A stretch of DNA of 64,000 nucleotides. Origin: Onchocerca volvulus (Eukaryota; Nematoda; Chromadorea; Rhabditida; Onchocercidae). The DNA lies in contig HG738140.1 of the NCBI GenBank assembly GCA_000499405.2, forward strand, positions 4,239,202 through 4,303,201, written 5' to 3'. Positions within the stretch are counted from its first letter, which is position 1, and every line of letters begins with the position of its first letter. The position numbers were made by a program, and so were the translations under genes. Positions 23,251 to 37,821 of this stretch are shown here, in pieces. The notes under the pieces were generated by a model, which worked only from the letters and a program-made list of their open reading frames with translations, ran no database searches and was not told the origin of the DNA.

Positions 23251-26200
23251 AAAGCAATAATTTATCATGTAGAATTGCTGTATCATATTTATATCTATGC
23301 TTTTATATGAATACGTCAATTTGATAATAAGTCTAAGAAAATGAGTTTGCAAACTAATTACTGCAAAGTGCATGAAAGGCTTATTTACTTAGACGGAAAA
23401 GGCTATTTAAATAAGATAAATTATAGTTTCCTTGAAATTACTTACATTGCCAAAAGAACACGAAAAACAAAGTCATGATTCTTATTTCGTAGTGTAAATA
23501 GTCTTTGTATTATTTTTTATTTTTAAACGTATAATTTGCAAAAACATAGAAGAAAAGAAATGATTGTAAAATGATTATATTTTAGATTATATAATTATCA
23601 AATGATATTGCAACGCAACAAATTAATTAATTAAGTGTAATTAGTTTAGAATATGATAATTGAAAGTTAATAATTTAATGAAAATAATATCGCTTCCAAT
23701 AATTTTTTAATTCAAAAAGAAAAAGAAATATTTCAATCAATTTCCTTTATTTATTATCCATAAATGCGAATAATCAAAAATTATAAAAATTGTAATTGTT
23801 CGAAATAATTGAAATAATTTGTTAATTTTTAAATGCAGCATGCAACAGATATCTCTAAAATTTTTTTATAAAAAATTTAAAATAAAATAAAATCGAAAAA
23901 AATGAAATTCAGTAATTGCTATTCAATCTTCTCTTATCATAATTTTAATTAAACCCATTTATAATTTATTTCATAAGAAATAAAGTACTAGCTTTTGCAT
24001 TCAATGAAAGAAAAATGAATTACTTTTGAACAAAAAAAAAAAAAGGAATTAAATTAAAAGAGATCATGAAAAAATATTGCGAGACTAATTAACATCGCAG
24101 TGTAAGTTTTCATTTCTGCTTTATCTTGACCTATCATTTGAAAAAAAAAAAAAAGAAAAAAGGCAATAAACTTTTGAAATTGTAGCAAAGAATGAACTGT
24201 ATAAAAGAATTGAATTAAAAATAAATATTGATTAAAGATAAGAGAATATTTGATTAAATTTTAGCGGGTTTGAAAAATGAAGTATTCTCTAAAATAATTT
24301 AGCAATATAGAACGACTATTTTCGTGAAATTTAATAAATTTCGAAAAAATTCAATGCATAAATATGATGATGATAATAATAGTTGAACTTGTAAATTATC
24401 TGGATAAGAAATGATTGCTGTATCAAACGAAATTACATGACAAGGATTTTTTTTTTTTTGATTCCAACTTGATATGATTAAAAACTTTTTTGTTCATTTC
24501 AATGTATTTCAAAATAATTTGATCTTTTAAAATATTCTCATTAATAAAAGCTATTTTGAATAGAATATTAGTTGAAGTGATAATTTTTCCCGGAACGATA
24601 CTTAACTATGCTTTCGAATGAATTTTACTTTTAGCATTTCTTAGTTTTAATTTCTATTTCAGATAAAAATTCATAAAATTAAAGTATTGAAATAATAGCT
24701 GTAGGTAAACCCAAATGTCATTTCAATATTTTAATTTTAGCAAATTTTCATCCCAAAATAATCGTCCATTATCGTTTCCCAAATTTTCCGATATATATAT
24801 GAATGTAATAATTGAAATTATATAATATGATTTTGCCAGATTCTCATTTTTTGCATTAATGGAATATCGTTTCGAAATTACATATTTTGCTGAATTTTTG
24901 AAATTTTTAATTTTTTTCACAAAAATTTACATGAAATTAAATTTACAAATTTCTTCAAGCATATTTCAGATTGCCCAATCTTTCCGTATCATTAATCAAA
25001 TTTAAATATATGTCCCGATTAAAGATATTATGTTCAAATTTAAAATATATGTTTCGATTGAAAATTTGCGGAATTCTTCCATGATTAATTTCACATATAC
25101 GCAGAAGATACAAAAAAAAAAAAAAAAAAATGTAATAAAAATATAGCATGAAAATTTGACATTAATTAATTTTCAGTTTTTCCCATGATAATAGAAAGGA
25201 CAATTTCATAAATTATCTAAATTTACTAAAAATTGAATTCTAATGATATAATGATGTAATTCTTGCAAATAACTTGACAATATCATAAATTCATTTGATG
25301 AAATCACAATAATATATCTCTCTTTTTGATTAAAAAAAAAAAAAAAAGAAAGAAAAAATAACAATATTTCACTAAATTTTCTTTTCCTGTAATAACTGAA
25401 TACACATTTATGCAATGATACATACATTTTTCAATTACAATCATAAATTACGGTATACTTTTGTACGCAGAACTGTATATACCGTATAATAGAAAAATAA
25501 AATATAGACCTACAGTATGCTTATATCAAATCTAAGATAAAAGTTTTTGAAAAATGTGTAAATTGTAATTAATGAAAAAAAAAAAGGACCGAAAAACAAA
25601 AGTTGGAAAAAAAAAAACTTGCAAGATCACTTAATGCAAAGTTATAAAATCAAAAATTAGATTTAATGAAACGAAAAAAAAAAAACAAGTATTTGATCAT
25701 TTCTAGATGGCAAATTTAATAAAATTAACTCAAATATTAGAATTAATACGAATCATTTCAAATGTTACGAATTTCTCATACGAACATTTTGTCATAAAAA
25801 ATAGATGTATTGAGAGCTGAAAAAAATTTTGAAATTAAAAAGAAATGTTAAAAAATTATGCAAAATAAATTAACATACTTCAAATAAAGCAATGAAATTA
25901 AAAGAACTATTGGATGGAAAATAAAATCAGTAAAAAAATTTTTTTTTCAAAAAAAAAAAAAAAAGACAAATAAATTCATGAAATTAAAGATGAAAGCTTG
26001 CATATCATATACAAAAAGCACTTTGAACATCAATTATAATGAAAGTTTATTTAATGAAATAGCAATAGAATGTAGTAGAGAAAGATAAAATATGATTAAT
26101 GAAAGTGTGACCTTTAACCTTCGCACAAAAAATATCAATAAAAAGCATTAATTTTCCAAAAAGCTTGGACCAAAAGTACGAATAAACTTTACCAAAAAAA

Positions 26201-28168
26201 AAGAGGAAGGAGCAAAGGAAGATAGAAAAGTTCGAAAAGCAAAATTTTGACGATTTACGGTTTATTTTAACTTTCAAAAGTTTTGGATTGCATATAGTAT
26301 GTTTCCGGGTCATTACTAATATATCACAAGTAAATCTTTCTTTTTCTCAATTCTTCCTCAAATTATATCAAATCAGCTTATCAAATATGTTTTCTAGTGT
26401 TTCTAACTAGTATTTTCGTTCATGATATTTACAACAATTTAACCATACTTGATATTTCAGATGAAAGATCAGGTAAAAACAGAATTACCAGGAAATTAAA
26501 GTTAGCTTTAAACCAAAAAGACTGAATCGGAAGGAAAAATTAGAAATCGAAATAGTAAAGATTAACAATTAAAATGATAGCTTTTGATTTTTAACTTATC
26601 TAATTAATCTATTAAGAGAACAAAATTAGCAAATTACATTAATTTGGAAATTATATTAAAAATTACTCACAAAATTTCAGAAATATGATAATACTCAAAC
26701 AATTCAGAAGAACAAAATTCCTATATAAAAGTTGCTTATATGCATATTAAGTAGTAGAAATTCGAATTTAATTTATCTTATTCAAATCAGCAACATAAAA
26801 AATTTCATCAATTTTTAAAACCATTTGTAAATTACCAAATAATAAATAATATAGAAAATCAATATCTATTGCTGAAATTGAACGCTGGAATATTTTGAAG
26901 GAAAATTTTGAAATTTTACAAACTCATGAAATTTACTAAACAAATGCAACTCCTCATCAGCAATTAAGGAATTTTTGCAAATGTTCTCGGTAGTAGAAAA
27001 AGATAAATTTAAAAATTTCCTACGAATTCAAATCTAGCGCATATGTAACACGCATATATTTCTCCGATAAGTTGCAACACATCATTGCTCGATCATCGAT
27101 TTGCCAATATCGAAATTTGATTGCAAGAGAAAATCTGTCAATTTAACGATAATATTTTTCAATAATTCCAATTATTCAACTTTTCCGTCACATTTTTAGC
27201 AAAAAGTCAAATAATGATATGCAATGGATTGGAAAGAATTATCAATATTTCATACTTAAATAAATAAATCTTTGAGTAATAAATGAGTAAAAATTTAATG
27301 TAAATTTGTTTACAGCTTCTTAACTATAACAGAATATCAGTATATATGAAAAAGCTAATTAATATTGAATACTTCTTCTCATAGTAATGCAGAAAATGAC
27401 TGACTTTTACCGATTTAACTATCTCACACACTATGTTTGACCTTTGACATATCTCTGTAACCATGATTTTTAGTACAAAATTCAAAATGATATATTTAGT
27501 GGACATTCTCGACCATTGCCATAGTGACAAAATAAAAACTGGAAATAGTTATGGTTAATTTTGCGAAATAAGCATTTAATCTAAAGTTCATCGAATTGTT
27601 TCTGCATTTTATTTTAGAATAAATATCGATGATGATTCCAACCATTTAATCTTTATCAAATATGATCATTGTTATCTTAACTCATTTTTAGATTCTGCAA
27701 AAAAAAAAAAAATCTTCCCAATAATCATCGTTTTATTTTGAACATTTCCGTATTTAAAAAAAATCAGAATTTCGAAAATAAATTGAAATTTTGCAATCAT
27801 TTTTTCAGGAAATAAAATTTCGATATATTTTTCGATTTTGCTGAAGTAACAAAAGTTAAAGAATATAAAAATACGGGAAATGATAATAGCAATAATTATT
27901 TGGAATTAGCGATAATTGTTGACAAAAACGACAAAAATCTTGATTAAAGAAAAAAAAATTGTTTTACTTATGTAGCATCTTTCCCTTGGCATTCGTTTAA
28001 TTTTTCAGTTGTATAGATTATCAGTGTGATTAAATTTCGTGCTTTATTTTTCTTTAAAATATTTACCCATTGCTTGTTGAACAAGCATGATCCTCCCTAT
28101 GATTAATTAATTCACGTAGTTCTCAGCCATTTTTGTCTTCTGTGAAGTAAAGAAATTTTGTATTTCAG

Positions 28169-28300
28169 CAATATTTATTCATCTATCGTATGGTATTGGC
28201 AATTTTGATTGCTGATCAATTACTCACCAAAACATCACAAATAATAGATTTTATTCGGGAATATGATGATTTAATGCGACGATTTGATGCGACGTATTGA
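28169..28300 (+). CDS. Orphan C-terminal exon, protein tyrosine phosphatase-like
   Basis: After a TTGTATTTCAG acceptor, 43 codons read QQYLFIYRMVLAILIADQLL, then a hydrophilic tail ending RRFDATY and a TGA. The start matches the end of classical PTP domains, where an EQY-(I/L)-F-(I/L)-Y/H segment begins the last helix of the domain. No HCSAG signature loop, WPD loop or other PTP exon was found upstream in the window, so the gene may use very long introns, the rest may be lost, or this may be a relic. I place it as a partial gene of uncertain status. Confidence 0.4.
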   Translation, partial: QYLFIYRMVLAILIADQLLTKTSQIIDFIREYDDLMRRFDATY

Positions 28301-28905
28301 ACGTGCTAAAAAAAAAAGTTCGCAAAGTTCCAAAAGTGCAAAGAACGATATCTAAGTAGAATTAAAATATTCGAGAAAATATTTCTTCGATTGTTGGTAT
28401 GTACGTATGTGTTTTATGCATGTATGTGTAAGTAGTATCATGAGATATCATTTCTGATAAATGTACATTTATTAATTGTCACAGTATATTTAAAAATATT
28501 TCAAAGAAACAAAATACAAAAAGTTTGTACATTTCCAGTTTGGCCATATAATCATACCTAAAATAGATGAGATTTCCGGAAATAAGAATTCCGTAGGAAC
28601 AGCTCAAAACCAGGACTCAAATTCGATGAATGAGGATTAACAATTCAATTAAAATGGTTGTTCATCCTCAACCATCGAATTTGCTAGAATTAACCGACTA
28701 AAGATTCTAAATTTATGGCCAGAACTCCCAATTTCAGGAAGAAAGACTAGGAATTTGAGAAATATTAAAAATATTCAATCAACATTGCATAATATAATAT
28801 GGCTTCACAATATACTAAATAAAAAATACACTAAATAAACATATTTGCAAATTGGAAATGCATTTTTCCATATTTCTTAATCCAAAATTTCCTTAAGAAA
28901 TACCC

Positions 28906-31900
28906 TTAATTATGCTTCGAAAAAAGCTTCAGAATTGTGCTTGTTACTGTTGATGTCAACTGAGATACGTTGCGGACCATAGGACTATTTCGTCCTTTGA
29001 ACTCTGTAACAACGTCATTAGCAAATGCTTCTGCAGCTGCTTTTTTCGGTTTCTTGGTTCCACTATTCGAATATTTGTAAATCTGATGAACTACTGAATT
29101 TCTGTTATCGATTATGGTACTTATCTGCAAAGATAATCATCGAATAATATTAAAATTTATGGAATGGAATAAAATTTTAGTATTTTTTTAGAGTGATAGA
29201 GTTAATTTGAAATGAAATTAGACTTGAAATTGAACGGCTTTTCAAATTATTCAATATTTTGATACTATAAAGGTTTGGCAATTGTCACTTATCTATAACA
29301 ACTAGCGCTTATGACTTTTTAATACATTTTATCAATAAAATTATATTATATTCATGATATGGATAGAATTTCATCGCATTAATTTTTTTTTCAAAAAAAA
29401 GTTAAAATTCAAACTTGTTGTGTAATATTCCAAGCGTCATCAGCATCTGCTTCCAGTTGTAATATTTTCCAACATGCATCATTAAACAGCTGAAATTAAA
29501 ACTTCAAAAGAGATGCTGATAAAACTGATTAGCTCTCAGCGAGAATCAGACATAGCATAAATTAAATATATTGTAACATGCATCTAATATATGATACCTG
29601 CTAGATGAACATTACCAACCTTTTGCCTTAATAATTCATCATTTTCAGTTGATCTAACTAATTTCAAATTCAATGAATCTTGCGTGCTACTAGCTAATTG
29701 ATTTCTTTTTGATTCTTCTGATTGATGTTTTACTGTTGGACATGTTAACCAAACAATCCTCACTCTTCGTTTTGCTGAAAATAAAAAGTTATAAGCATTC
29801 AGAAAATGGAATATAATATTAAACTAAAAGAAAACCTAACACTATAAAATTGAAATACAAGAACTGTCAGGATTATTTGGCATGTTAGATCAGAATTTCT
29901 GAGCACAATATGTTTTTGAACAATTACGCAATTACACAATACACTATTCAACGCGCTCTTAAAAAGGATTTGCGATACATACCATCAAATGATCATACTC
30001 TCTTGTGGGTCAGAACTTTGATAACAATTAGCAGAAGTATTATATCGTTAATTTGCAAAGAATACGAAAAATGTTTTAAAATAAGAAAAAATTACAATTC
30101 GAGCGATTAGTGATTTCAACTCCACCAACGCAATTCCATGTTACGCATAAAGTTTTTAACGAAGAATGCAATAATATGGGATTTCTTTTCCTTGTTCGAT
30201 CCAGTTGATTTGGTGCTAATTCAAAACCATCCGTTCGAATAGCTATAAAAAAGCAAAGATATTCCATTTTGGAAGTTTCTTCGTTCATTTATAAAAAGAT
30301 AATAAAACTTAAGATAATAAAAAAAAAAATTTTTAATGAAATAATTTTATAAAATGAAAAGGTCTTTCAAATATCCTCACATAACAATAATAAGTTATAA
30401 ATTGATGAGTTATTAAAAAAGAAATATTAAAGCAGAATATATTAATAACTTATAACTCATACTTAGTAAAGCATTGCATTTGGGTTTGTGTCGATGTATC
30501 TTTTGTACCGGATAAAACGAAATCGAATTACCCAATGAATCTGTGATATCGATAGATGATGATGAAATGCTGGCCGCCGTACTAGTTCTACTGTACTTTT
30601 TGTGGATCACATCTTAGGAATAAAGATTAATCACGAGATTAAAATTGAATTTTAATTAGATCGAATATTTCTAATAAGAATTTCATTTTTTCTTTCATTT
30701 CTTTCAAGTCTTTTATTTTTTGAAAAAAAATTATAACTCTATTAGACACGTATATTATCATGTTAAAATTTATTTAAATTTATTTTTGTGTAAGAAATAG
30801 ACAAATGTTCAAAATTAGCTCATATCAAAATTGCAAAACTAATTAACTATGAAATTTGCCAAAATATACCGGAACATTGTTGTTGTCCAAATGATGAACT
30901 TATTAAATCATCATGAATTTTTGAAGTTGAACTATGTCCCTGAGCAATACTTGAACAGCGTGTTGGAGAAAAATCACCTCGAGAACCTAGAAGAAATGAA
31001 ATATTTTCATTTAAAGAAGCAATAAGATTGAGAGAAAAATACAAATATTCTTTTCAATTAAATAGTTAGATTATTACTTTAATTACAATTCGGCCGATCA
31101 AAAACGAATATATTGTAAACAAGTCAAATAAAACAAACTGTTTATGCGCAATAGTAGAAATTCCGAGCAGGCTACACTGGATATTGGCTTATTAAGATCC
31201 AATACAACATCAGGTTGTTTCACAGCTTCCAAAATATATTCTCGTACTGAAAAAAGTAGGATTGAAATATCATATGAAACTTCAAAAAAGCTGACGTATT
31301 TCATCCAATTTTGTAAACAGAATTTATTCCAAACAAATATTAAGGTCAGAATTCCAATTAAAATCAAGTTGCAAAGGGTAAATATCAGCAATAAACAAAA
31401 AAATTCTATTTTATAATAAATACGAATGATTTAAGATTACAATAAGGCAAGAGGTGAATGAAATATCTTACATGCTGTGTAATCACTCATAAATTCTTGA
31501 CCTTCATCTTCGATACGTTTTTTGACAGTCTGATCACGAAGCCATCGTAGGGGTACATCCGGTGAATCAATTGAAAATTCATATTGCTTGCCGCTTATAG
31601 TATACCTGAACGACATTTACTTCTAAATCAAATTTCGGATAGGCAGTAATTTCCAATAATCATTATAAAAAAGACATCAACATAACTAACACGACAACAT
31701 TTGTTATTTCCGAATATTTATAACTCTGTCGTTTCTCCAAAGCAATCGTTGACCAACATGAACCAAGTTCACTTAATAAACGATGACCATCAACTGAGGG
31801 TAAGTCTCGATCTACTTCACCATTTTCTTCGGCCATCAACAAATGATACTGCGTTACAGATCTACAAATAAAGAAACACTGACTTTACAAAAAAAACTAT

Positions 31901-34021
31901 ACAAATCTATTTCGGATTTTATGACTGATTCAGTCTTAGACTTGAGCAATTTAAATCAAAAATTAATTCAATATTAATTTATTGAAAATGATATCAAATT
32001 TAGATTATAAAAAATATATTTCATATTTCCGTTAATTTATATATTTTCGATATTTCAATAATGGTTTCTCTATCAATTGCCCCATCCATTACTATATATT
32101 GCTAAGGTATTCTAATGTTTTAGAAAAAAAAAAACATTAATAGTGAAGTTAAAAATAAAATAAATGAAATTTAGCCTTCTGAACTATAATCATTGTTCGT
32201 CTAGTAGACGCCAACACTTCTAATGATGATTTAGCAAGGCAATATTAACGGAGCTTTAAAAAAGCATGCTAGTATGAGTAATGAATTGAATTCATTTAAA
32301 ATACTTTTTATGAATCGAAATGTTTTTTACATTATTAAATAAAAGCCAAAATGCATACTCAATATCATTGGTTCTTTGACATCGCGCATATTCATAACAA
32401 CATAAACCAACGAGATCTGATATACAAATATCGCATTGAGCATAAATAGTTAGTGAAAAGCATTTACCATTATCTAATTCAGGTTTGGCAAAAGGATAAA
32501 AAACTAATAGTTTTCGACTTTTTTCAATATCCTGCAAACAAATATAGCACTTTGAAATAATAGGACAAGAGAATAGCTTATGTGGATAGTTCTAGGGTAA
32601 TCAAGATATTCATTTATTCAATAAAACTGTGCTTTGCTAACTCCAATTCAAATCAATCAAATCAATTTTTAAAATTTTAAATCAATATAATCAGCTATCA
32701 ACAACTTCAACGATTAAAAAATGATTTTTTTTTTTTAGCAGCAAAATGAAAATAAACAAAAACAAGACTTTACTTCATACTTTCAAGAATCTTTTAATAT
32801 TTATTTATTTTTGAGAAATGTTTTTAGAAACAAAGTAATTCCATCATAACTGTGCAATATCCAGTATAATATTAATAATGTAACAAAAATAACAGACATA
32901 TTAAACAAGATTATTTCAAAATTTTTTATACTGACAAGTCTACATTATATAGATCTTCCATTTCGACAATTTCAAAATGGTAAATTTTTCTAAAGAAAAA
33001 ACAGTCAAGTTATTTTAAATAAAATATTTACCGGTGCAGCAAATCTTGCATACGCTGCAAGATCAGGCCTGATCATAAAATCTGTATTTTCCAAAAGTCT
33101 GAAAATGAATATTAAATTTTCAAAATAAAAATAATCACCTTAGTATCGTTAAATAGGACTAACTTACAATGTAGTAGCGGACTTCTTCACTAAAAGTGGT
33201 GATGGAGTACAGGATATATCCTTGCATTGAAAAAATTCCGAATCTGGTGTACCCGAACATGCATCAGTTGTATTGTTTTTCACCGCTTTATCTTCGTCAT
33301 CCGGATCTGATAAGTCAATTTCATGAATCCTCGAACGTAATCGTTCCTGTATCAGTTCATAAGTTGATTCACAATTAGGAGTAGCCTGAAAGAGGAACAG
33401 ATGCCATTTGTTTTATTCAAATTCAGATGAAAATTAGGAAGCGATGAAGTGAACTGATTAAAAATAAAGAAATATAAATTTAAAGCACAATTAATGTAAA
33501 CAAACCAAATAGCATGGAGAGTATTCCCCACTACTTGTATCGGAATCAGCTGCGGAACGAAAATTCAACGGTAAACCACCAGGTTTCGCTTTCCTGAAAT
33601 TAATTTAAAAGTTTCGATTTTAATATTAATTTAACTAAATTTTTAAAACAACTATTAATCCTATTTTAACTTAATTTACAATTCAAAGATGAAGAATACT
33701 CTTGAATGGTACTAAATCAAAGCATTTGAGCACTGAATAATTCATCACAAAAAGTTAGTAAAATAAAAACTCAACCAAAATCGAGAAAAATAACAATAGT
33801 TCCATCTAAAAAAAAATTACCGTAACCTTCAATTGCAGATAGTATTTTAGAAATAAACCAAGAGGTTTTGCTAGAAAAAAAAAAGTGTAAAAAAAATTCA
33901 ATTCTTTTTTATCGTACCTTAAAATTGGTTTCAATATCTTCTTGCAATGACCATCATCATCATTAATAATGCATTGATGTCTGATAAAATTGGCAAGTTC
34001 TTCCGAATCAAAATACGCCAT
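28906..34021 (-). CDS. sinh-1: SIN1 / MAPKAP1, TORC2 subunit
   Basis: Fourteen exons: 33918-34021, 33506-33593, 33168-33385, 33032-33098, 32359-32531, 31691-31861, 31472-31605, 31139-31246, 30870-30986, 30463-30612, 30096-30242, 29620-29774, 29415-29489, 28906-29124; 641 residues (human 522). SIN1 recruits AGC kinases such as AKT to TORC2. The N-terminus (MAYFDSEELANFIRHQCIIN) matches the family start. The CRIM domain is in exons 5-6 (GKCFSLTIYAQCDICISDLV, then LLMAEENGEVDRDLPSVD); a Ras-binding-like region in exons 7-8 includes PDVVLDLNKPISS and EFLLLRINSSRGDF. The C-terminal PH domain spans roughly residues 440-590 (exons 10-14), with KRRVRIVWLTCP and a terminal helix WKILQLEADADDAWNITQQI. 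A basic tail follows. Exon 10 uses a CCTAAG acceptor. The longer size comes from Ser-rich linkers in exons 3 and 9-10. Confidence 0.92.
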
Positions 34022-35495
34022 CTAATCTACCGCAAAATAAGTATCATCTGAATTAATGTAGACCAATTATTTCATTAAAAAAAAAAAAAAAAAGAAAAAA
34101 GAAAAAAAATATACAAAAGCAAATATAGTTCAAATAGAAGCAAATGACATAAATGATTTTTCAATGTTTGTTTTTAAAAATTTTAACTTCAAATAAAGAA
34201 CGAAAGTGATTTTATGAAAGTTGTCTTTTATAATACAAGGCAAAAATTCAATACTTAAAATCTGAAAAAAGAAATTATAATCCCGAAAATTAAATGAGAA
34301 GGAAATTTTAGTAAGATTAATACGTAAGTCTATCAACCAATATTATCAAAGAAAACAGTAGCAAGATTTAAACTAGCAAGTAAATATATATTTTTATTTT
34401 ATAAGTGTATTTCCCATTTACAAGTATACTTTTTGATGACTGAAAAATTGAACTTGAAAATTACAATTTCTCCTAAACATTTCATATAGCTGAATAATTC
34501 ATCCGGTTGAAATCATGCACTGCTAGGAAATGATGATCATTTTTGATGTACTATCAAAATGTATTGAATGATCTAGATGATTTTAGGATTCCCACTCGAT
34601 ATCAAATAGTTTCTGGAATTTTAATTTCGATCTCGTGGAGCTCCAGAAGCTATTTTCCATATGAAATTGTCGACTATCTCGGAAGTAACGAAGTCATAAC
34701 GGCAACTTGAATATTAATGATCTTTTAACATCAACAAAGTGATATATTTCAACAAAAAAAATGTCATTTTGATTGACAGTGAATATATCTTTAAAATTTT
34801 GCGACAGGAAATTTTATCTATCTATTTTGAAAATAAAATAAATTTACGATATAAATATAATAGCATATCTACATAACAATGACAACACAGACAATGAACG
34901 CACAATAATCGGTCCCAGTTAAAGTCAATAACTTGAAAAGTGCTTTATGTTAGGGAATCAATATAAATTGAAAATATTATATCAAATACCGGATATCACA
35001 TATAATGAAAATCTAAAATTCAATCGCAAATTTTTGAAGTCTTTCCTTAGAATTTGAACCGAATTTCCTTTTTTTACACTAAATCTTAATGAATCCTTTA
35101 TAGAATACTTTATTAGAATGTCAATTGAACAATGAAAAGAAAGAAAGAAAAAAAAAGTAATCTCCAACATATCATATTAACTATCAACAAAATACATTCT
35201 ATTCACTACTGATGATTGTTTGAAAATAGATTTGTTGGTATTAATATAAAAATGGACAATTATTGCTAACGAATATGATCAGTATGTAATTTCGAAATGT
35301 TCAAGAATTATGCTTAACATTAACAAAATAGGAAATCCAATAACATCATGTCATAGTAGATAGTAAAATAAGGTTACCACAACTAAACTCTAACTCAAAT
35401 CCGAATTAAATTTAAATTCTTCAAAATACATGGACGAAAAATTAATTTAAAAAATTTTTCAAATAAACGAACAAGCTAGTTTTTTCTTTTTAAAC
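34022..35495. other. Intergenic, no gene seen
   Basis: Region between the 3' end of the lipid phosphatase gene and the SIN1 start, both on the minus strand. Only A+T-rich sequence with a poly(A) run near 34077 was seen. Confidence 0.55.
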
Positions 35496-37780
35496 TTATG
35501 TATTATGCATACGTTCAAGTGAACGATCTTGATAAACCAACGAAGAACGTGTCTTTCGAATAAAAACACACGAGCATAAAATGCCTAGTATTATTCCGCC
35601 TAAAACATCAGTCGGATAATGCCAATTATCAGTCATGCGTGTTACCATAACCACTATTCCCCAGATACCACATGTAAGCAGTATTATGAAACGGATTATT
35701 CGTAACGATTTATTGCCGGTAGCATCAACTATACCTAAACAGAAAATTGATTAGTTAAATTTTATAAAAAACTGAAAAATAATACTCTTTTTCTTCTTTA
35801 ATATAGAGTTTCCTTTGAGAAATAAAAAACATAAATAGTAGCATCTTCAAAAATGATCTTACAAAAAAACGAACGAATCTATAAAAATCAAGAATTATGA
35901 AGAAGAAATATGAACAATAACATTTTATAAGATTTTTCAATAAGAATACAATCACCAGGACTAATATATCCATACCGAATTCAGAAAACATTGATGAGAT
36001 AAGTAGCCATAAAAATTCTCATATATTTTTATAGAGATAATTGTCTACATTTTTTTATAGAGATAATTATTAAAGTTTGTTCATACCTTTCTGAATTTAA
36101 TGTATGTATATAGATAAATAGATAGATAGACAGATAGATAGATAAATAAATTGAATTAGCATATATATTGCTTAGATAGGACTTTTCATCTTAACACCTC
36201 TCTCAAATTTAACTATTAGTAACTTACCTTTCAGATAAGAATAAAAAAATATAAAGAGCAAAACAGCGGTTGATGAATGGCCACTTGGAAAACTTTGACG
36301 TCCGACACGAATACGATGCATATCCGTTCCCATACAATTGATATCTATAAATAAACAACGGTAAAGTGAAAATATTTGATGTTCATTGAGATTTCTTATA
36401 TTTCAAGAACTTTGTATTAGAATCTGATATCACGGGAGATTCTAGCATATTTTTCGTTTATTACTTTCATCAATTAGTCTATTTATGTATTTTAACTCTT
36501 GCATAGAGAGTTAAATTATATAATCGGCACCTAAAAATTTTCATTTGAAACTTTAAAATTTTTTAGAAAATTTTGAAATCTAGTAAAAATTCAGTTAAAG
36601 CTAAATTTTTAAATGACTATCATACTGCCACATTTTTCTGTCTCTGCTGTTCTTTCTCTCATAACATTTTTAGCAGTAATACTTTGAAATTAATTTAAAT
36701 CTATATTAAAATCTTTTTCTGTCCTATATCTACTTCATTCATATAAAGCCATCTTTTTCATTTTCCAACCGAAATATTTTACATTCACTACTTAATTCCA
36801 ACTTAAATTAAGCGTAAATTGATGACAAATAACACTTACTTTCGATATATGTATTTGGATTGTTACAATTAATGTCGTTCCAGTTCGGTTGGCAAACACT
36901 TAAAAAATGCGGCCTTAACCGAGCAAACGTACACTTTAATACCTGAAAATACAAGAAATTCATATCATCTCGCAAAAAAGAACTACATTAGTTGTTTTCA
37001 AAATTACTGCTTGAATAGATTTCAATAGCTTTCAATTTTAAACTTTCAAATCAGAAGTTTTTACTTGCTGCAAAACCGATTAAGCAATATGAGAATGTGC
37101 ATTACATGAAAAGGAAAACACGAAAATGAAAAAATAAAAGAAAAATACCTCCATTAGAAATGTTGCTAAAACAAATGCACCAATATAAATGAGATAGATT
37201 GATGTGGTAAACTGAAAATATTTCCGCAGTTTATTCCGTCCTTCAGATATCATAAATACTACAGCTTCTACTAATCCAATCACGAAAAATGGTGAACCAA
37301 GGGATACTGCTAGCAGATGTTTCGTTGATATAGTATTTGGACTGAATGGTTTGTTGATATATGGTACCTGCAAGAAGAGGGAAAAAAAAATACTGCAATG
37401 TTACCAAAGTTTGCATATTTATTAATTTTAGTGAAATTTCTACTAATTTCATCATACTTTCTAACTTTTATAAAAAACCAGAAAGAGATAGCAATTCATT
37501 TTGTACAAGTATGCTACAAAATTATATATGAAAATCAATGGCCACTTCAAGAATTAATCGATATTATTTTTTTTAAAGAGCCAATATTATTGAATTTACA
37601 TGCTAAAAGACCTCGTCTTTTTTTTTTTTTATTTTTTATTTTAAACCTATTTTAACAATTCGGAAGGAGTAACTCGTATAACAAGAAAAGTGAAACAGCT
37701 CAAAATCAAATCACAAATATTATGGATATTTCAAGATATTAGCCATAGCAGTAAGTAGAGAAATTAGCACACAAATCCAA

Positions 37781-37821
<41 letters not shown>

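Larger units (their letters stand above)
20303..28168. other. Large intergenic stretch, no supported gene
   Basis: About 7.9 kb of A+T-rich DNA. Short open frames exist on both strands but are low in complexity and I found no splice-linked set of exons. Included are poly(A) and poly(T) runs, an AT dinucleotide tract (21016-21050) and one minisatellite region. Missing upstream exons of the phosphatase at 28169 could lie here, but I could not identify any. Confidence 0.55.

Noticed and set aside
27324..27530. 68-codon minus-strand frame starting MSLWQW
   Set aside because: No signal peptide, domain or splice-linked partner exon; consistent with chance in a gene-poor region.
37243..37455. 70-codon minus-strand frame overlapping the lipid phosphatase
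   Set aside because: It is an out-of-frame shadow of exon 2, which carries the family-matching membrane segments in the other frame.
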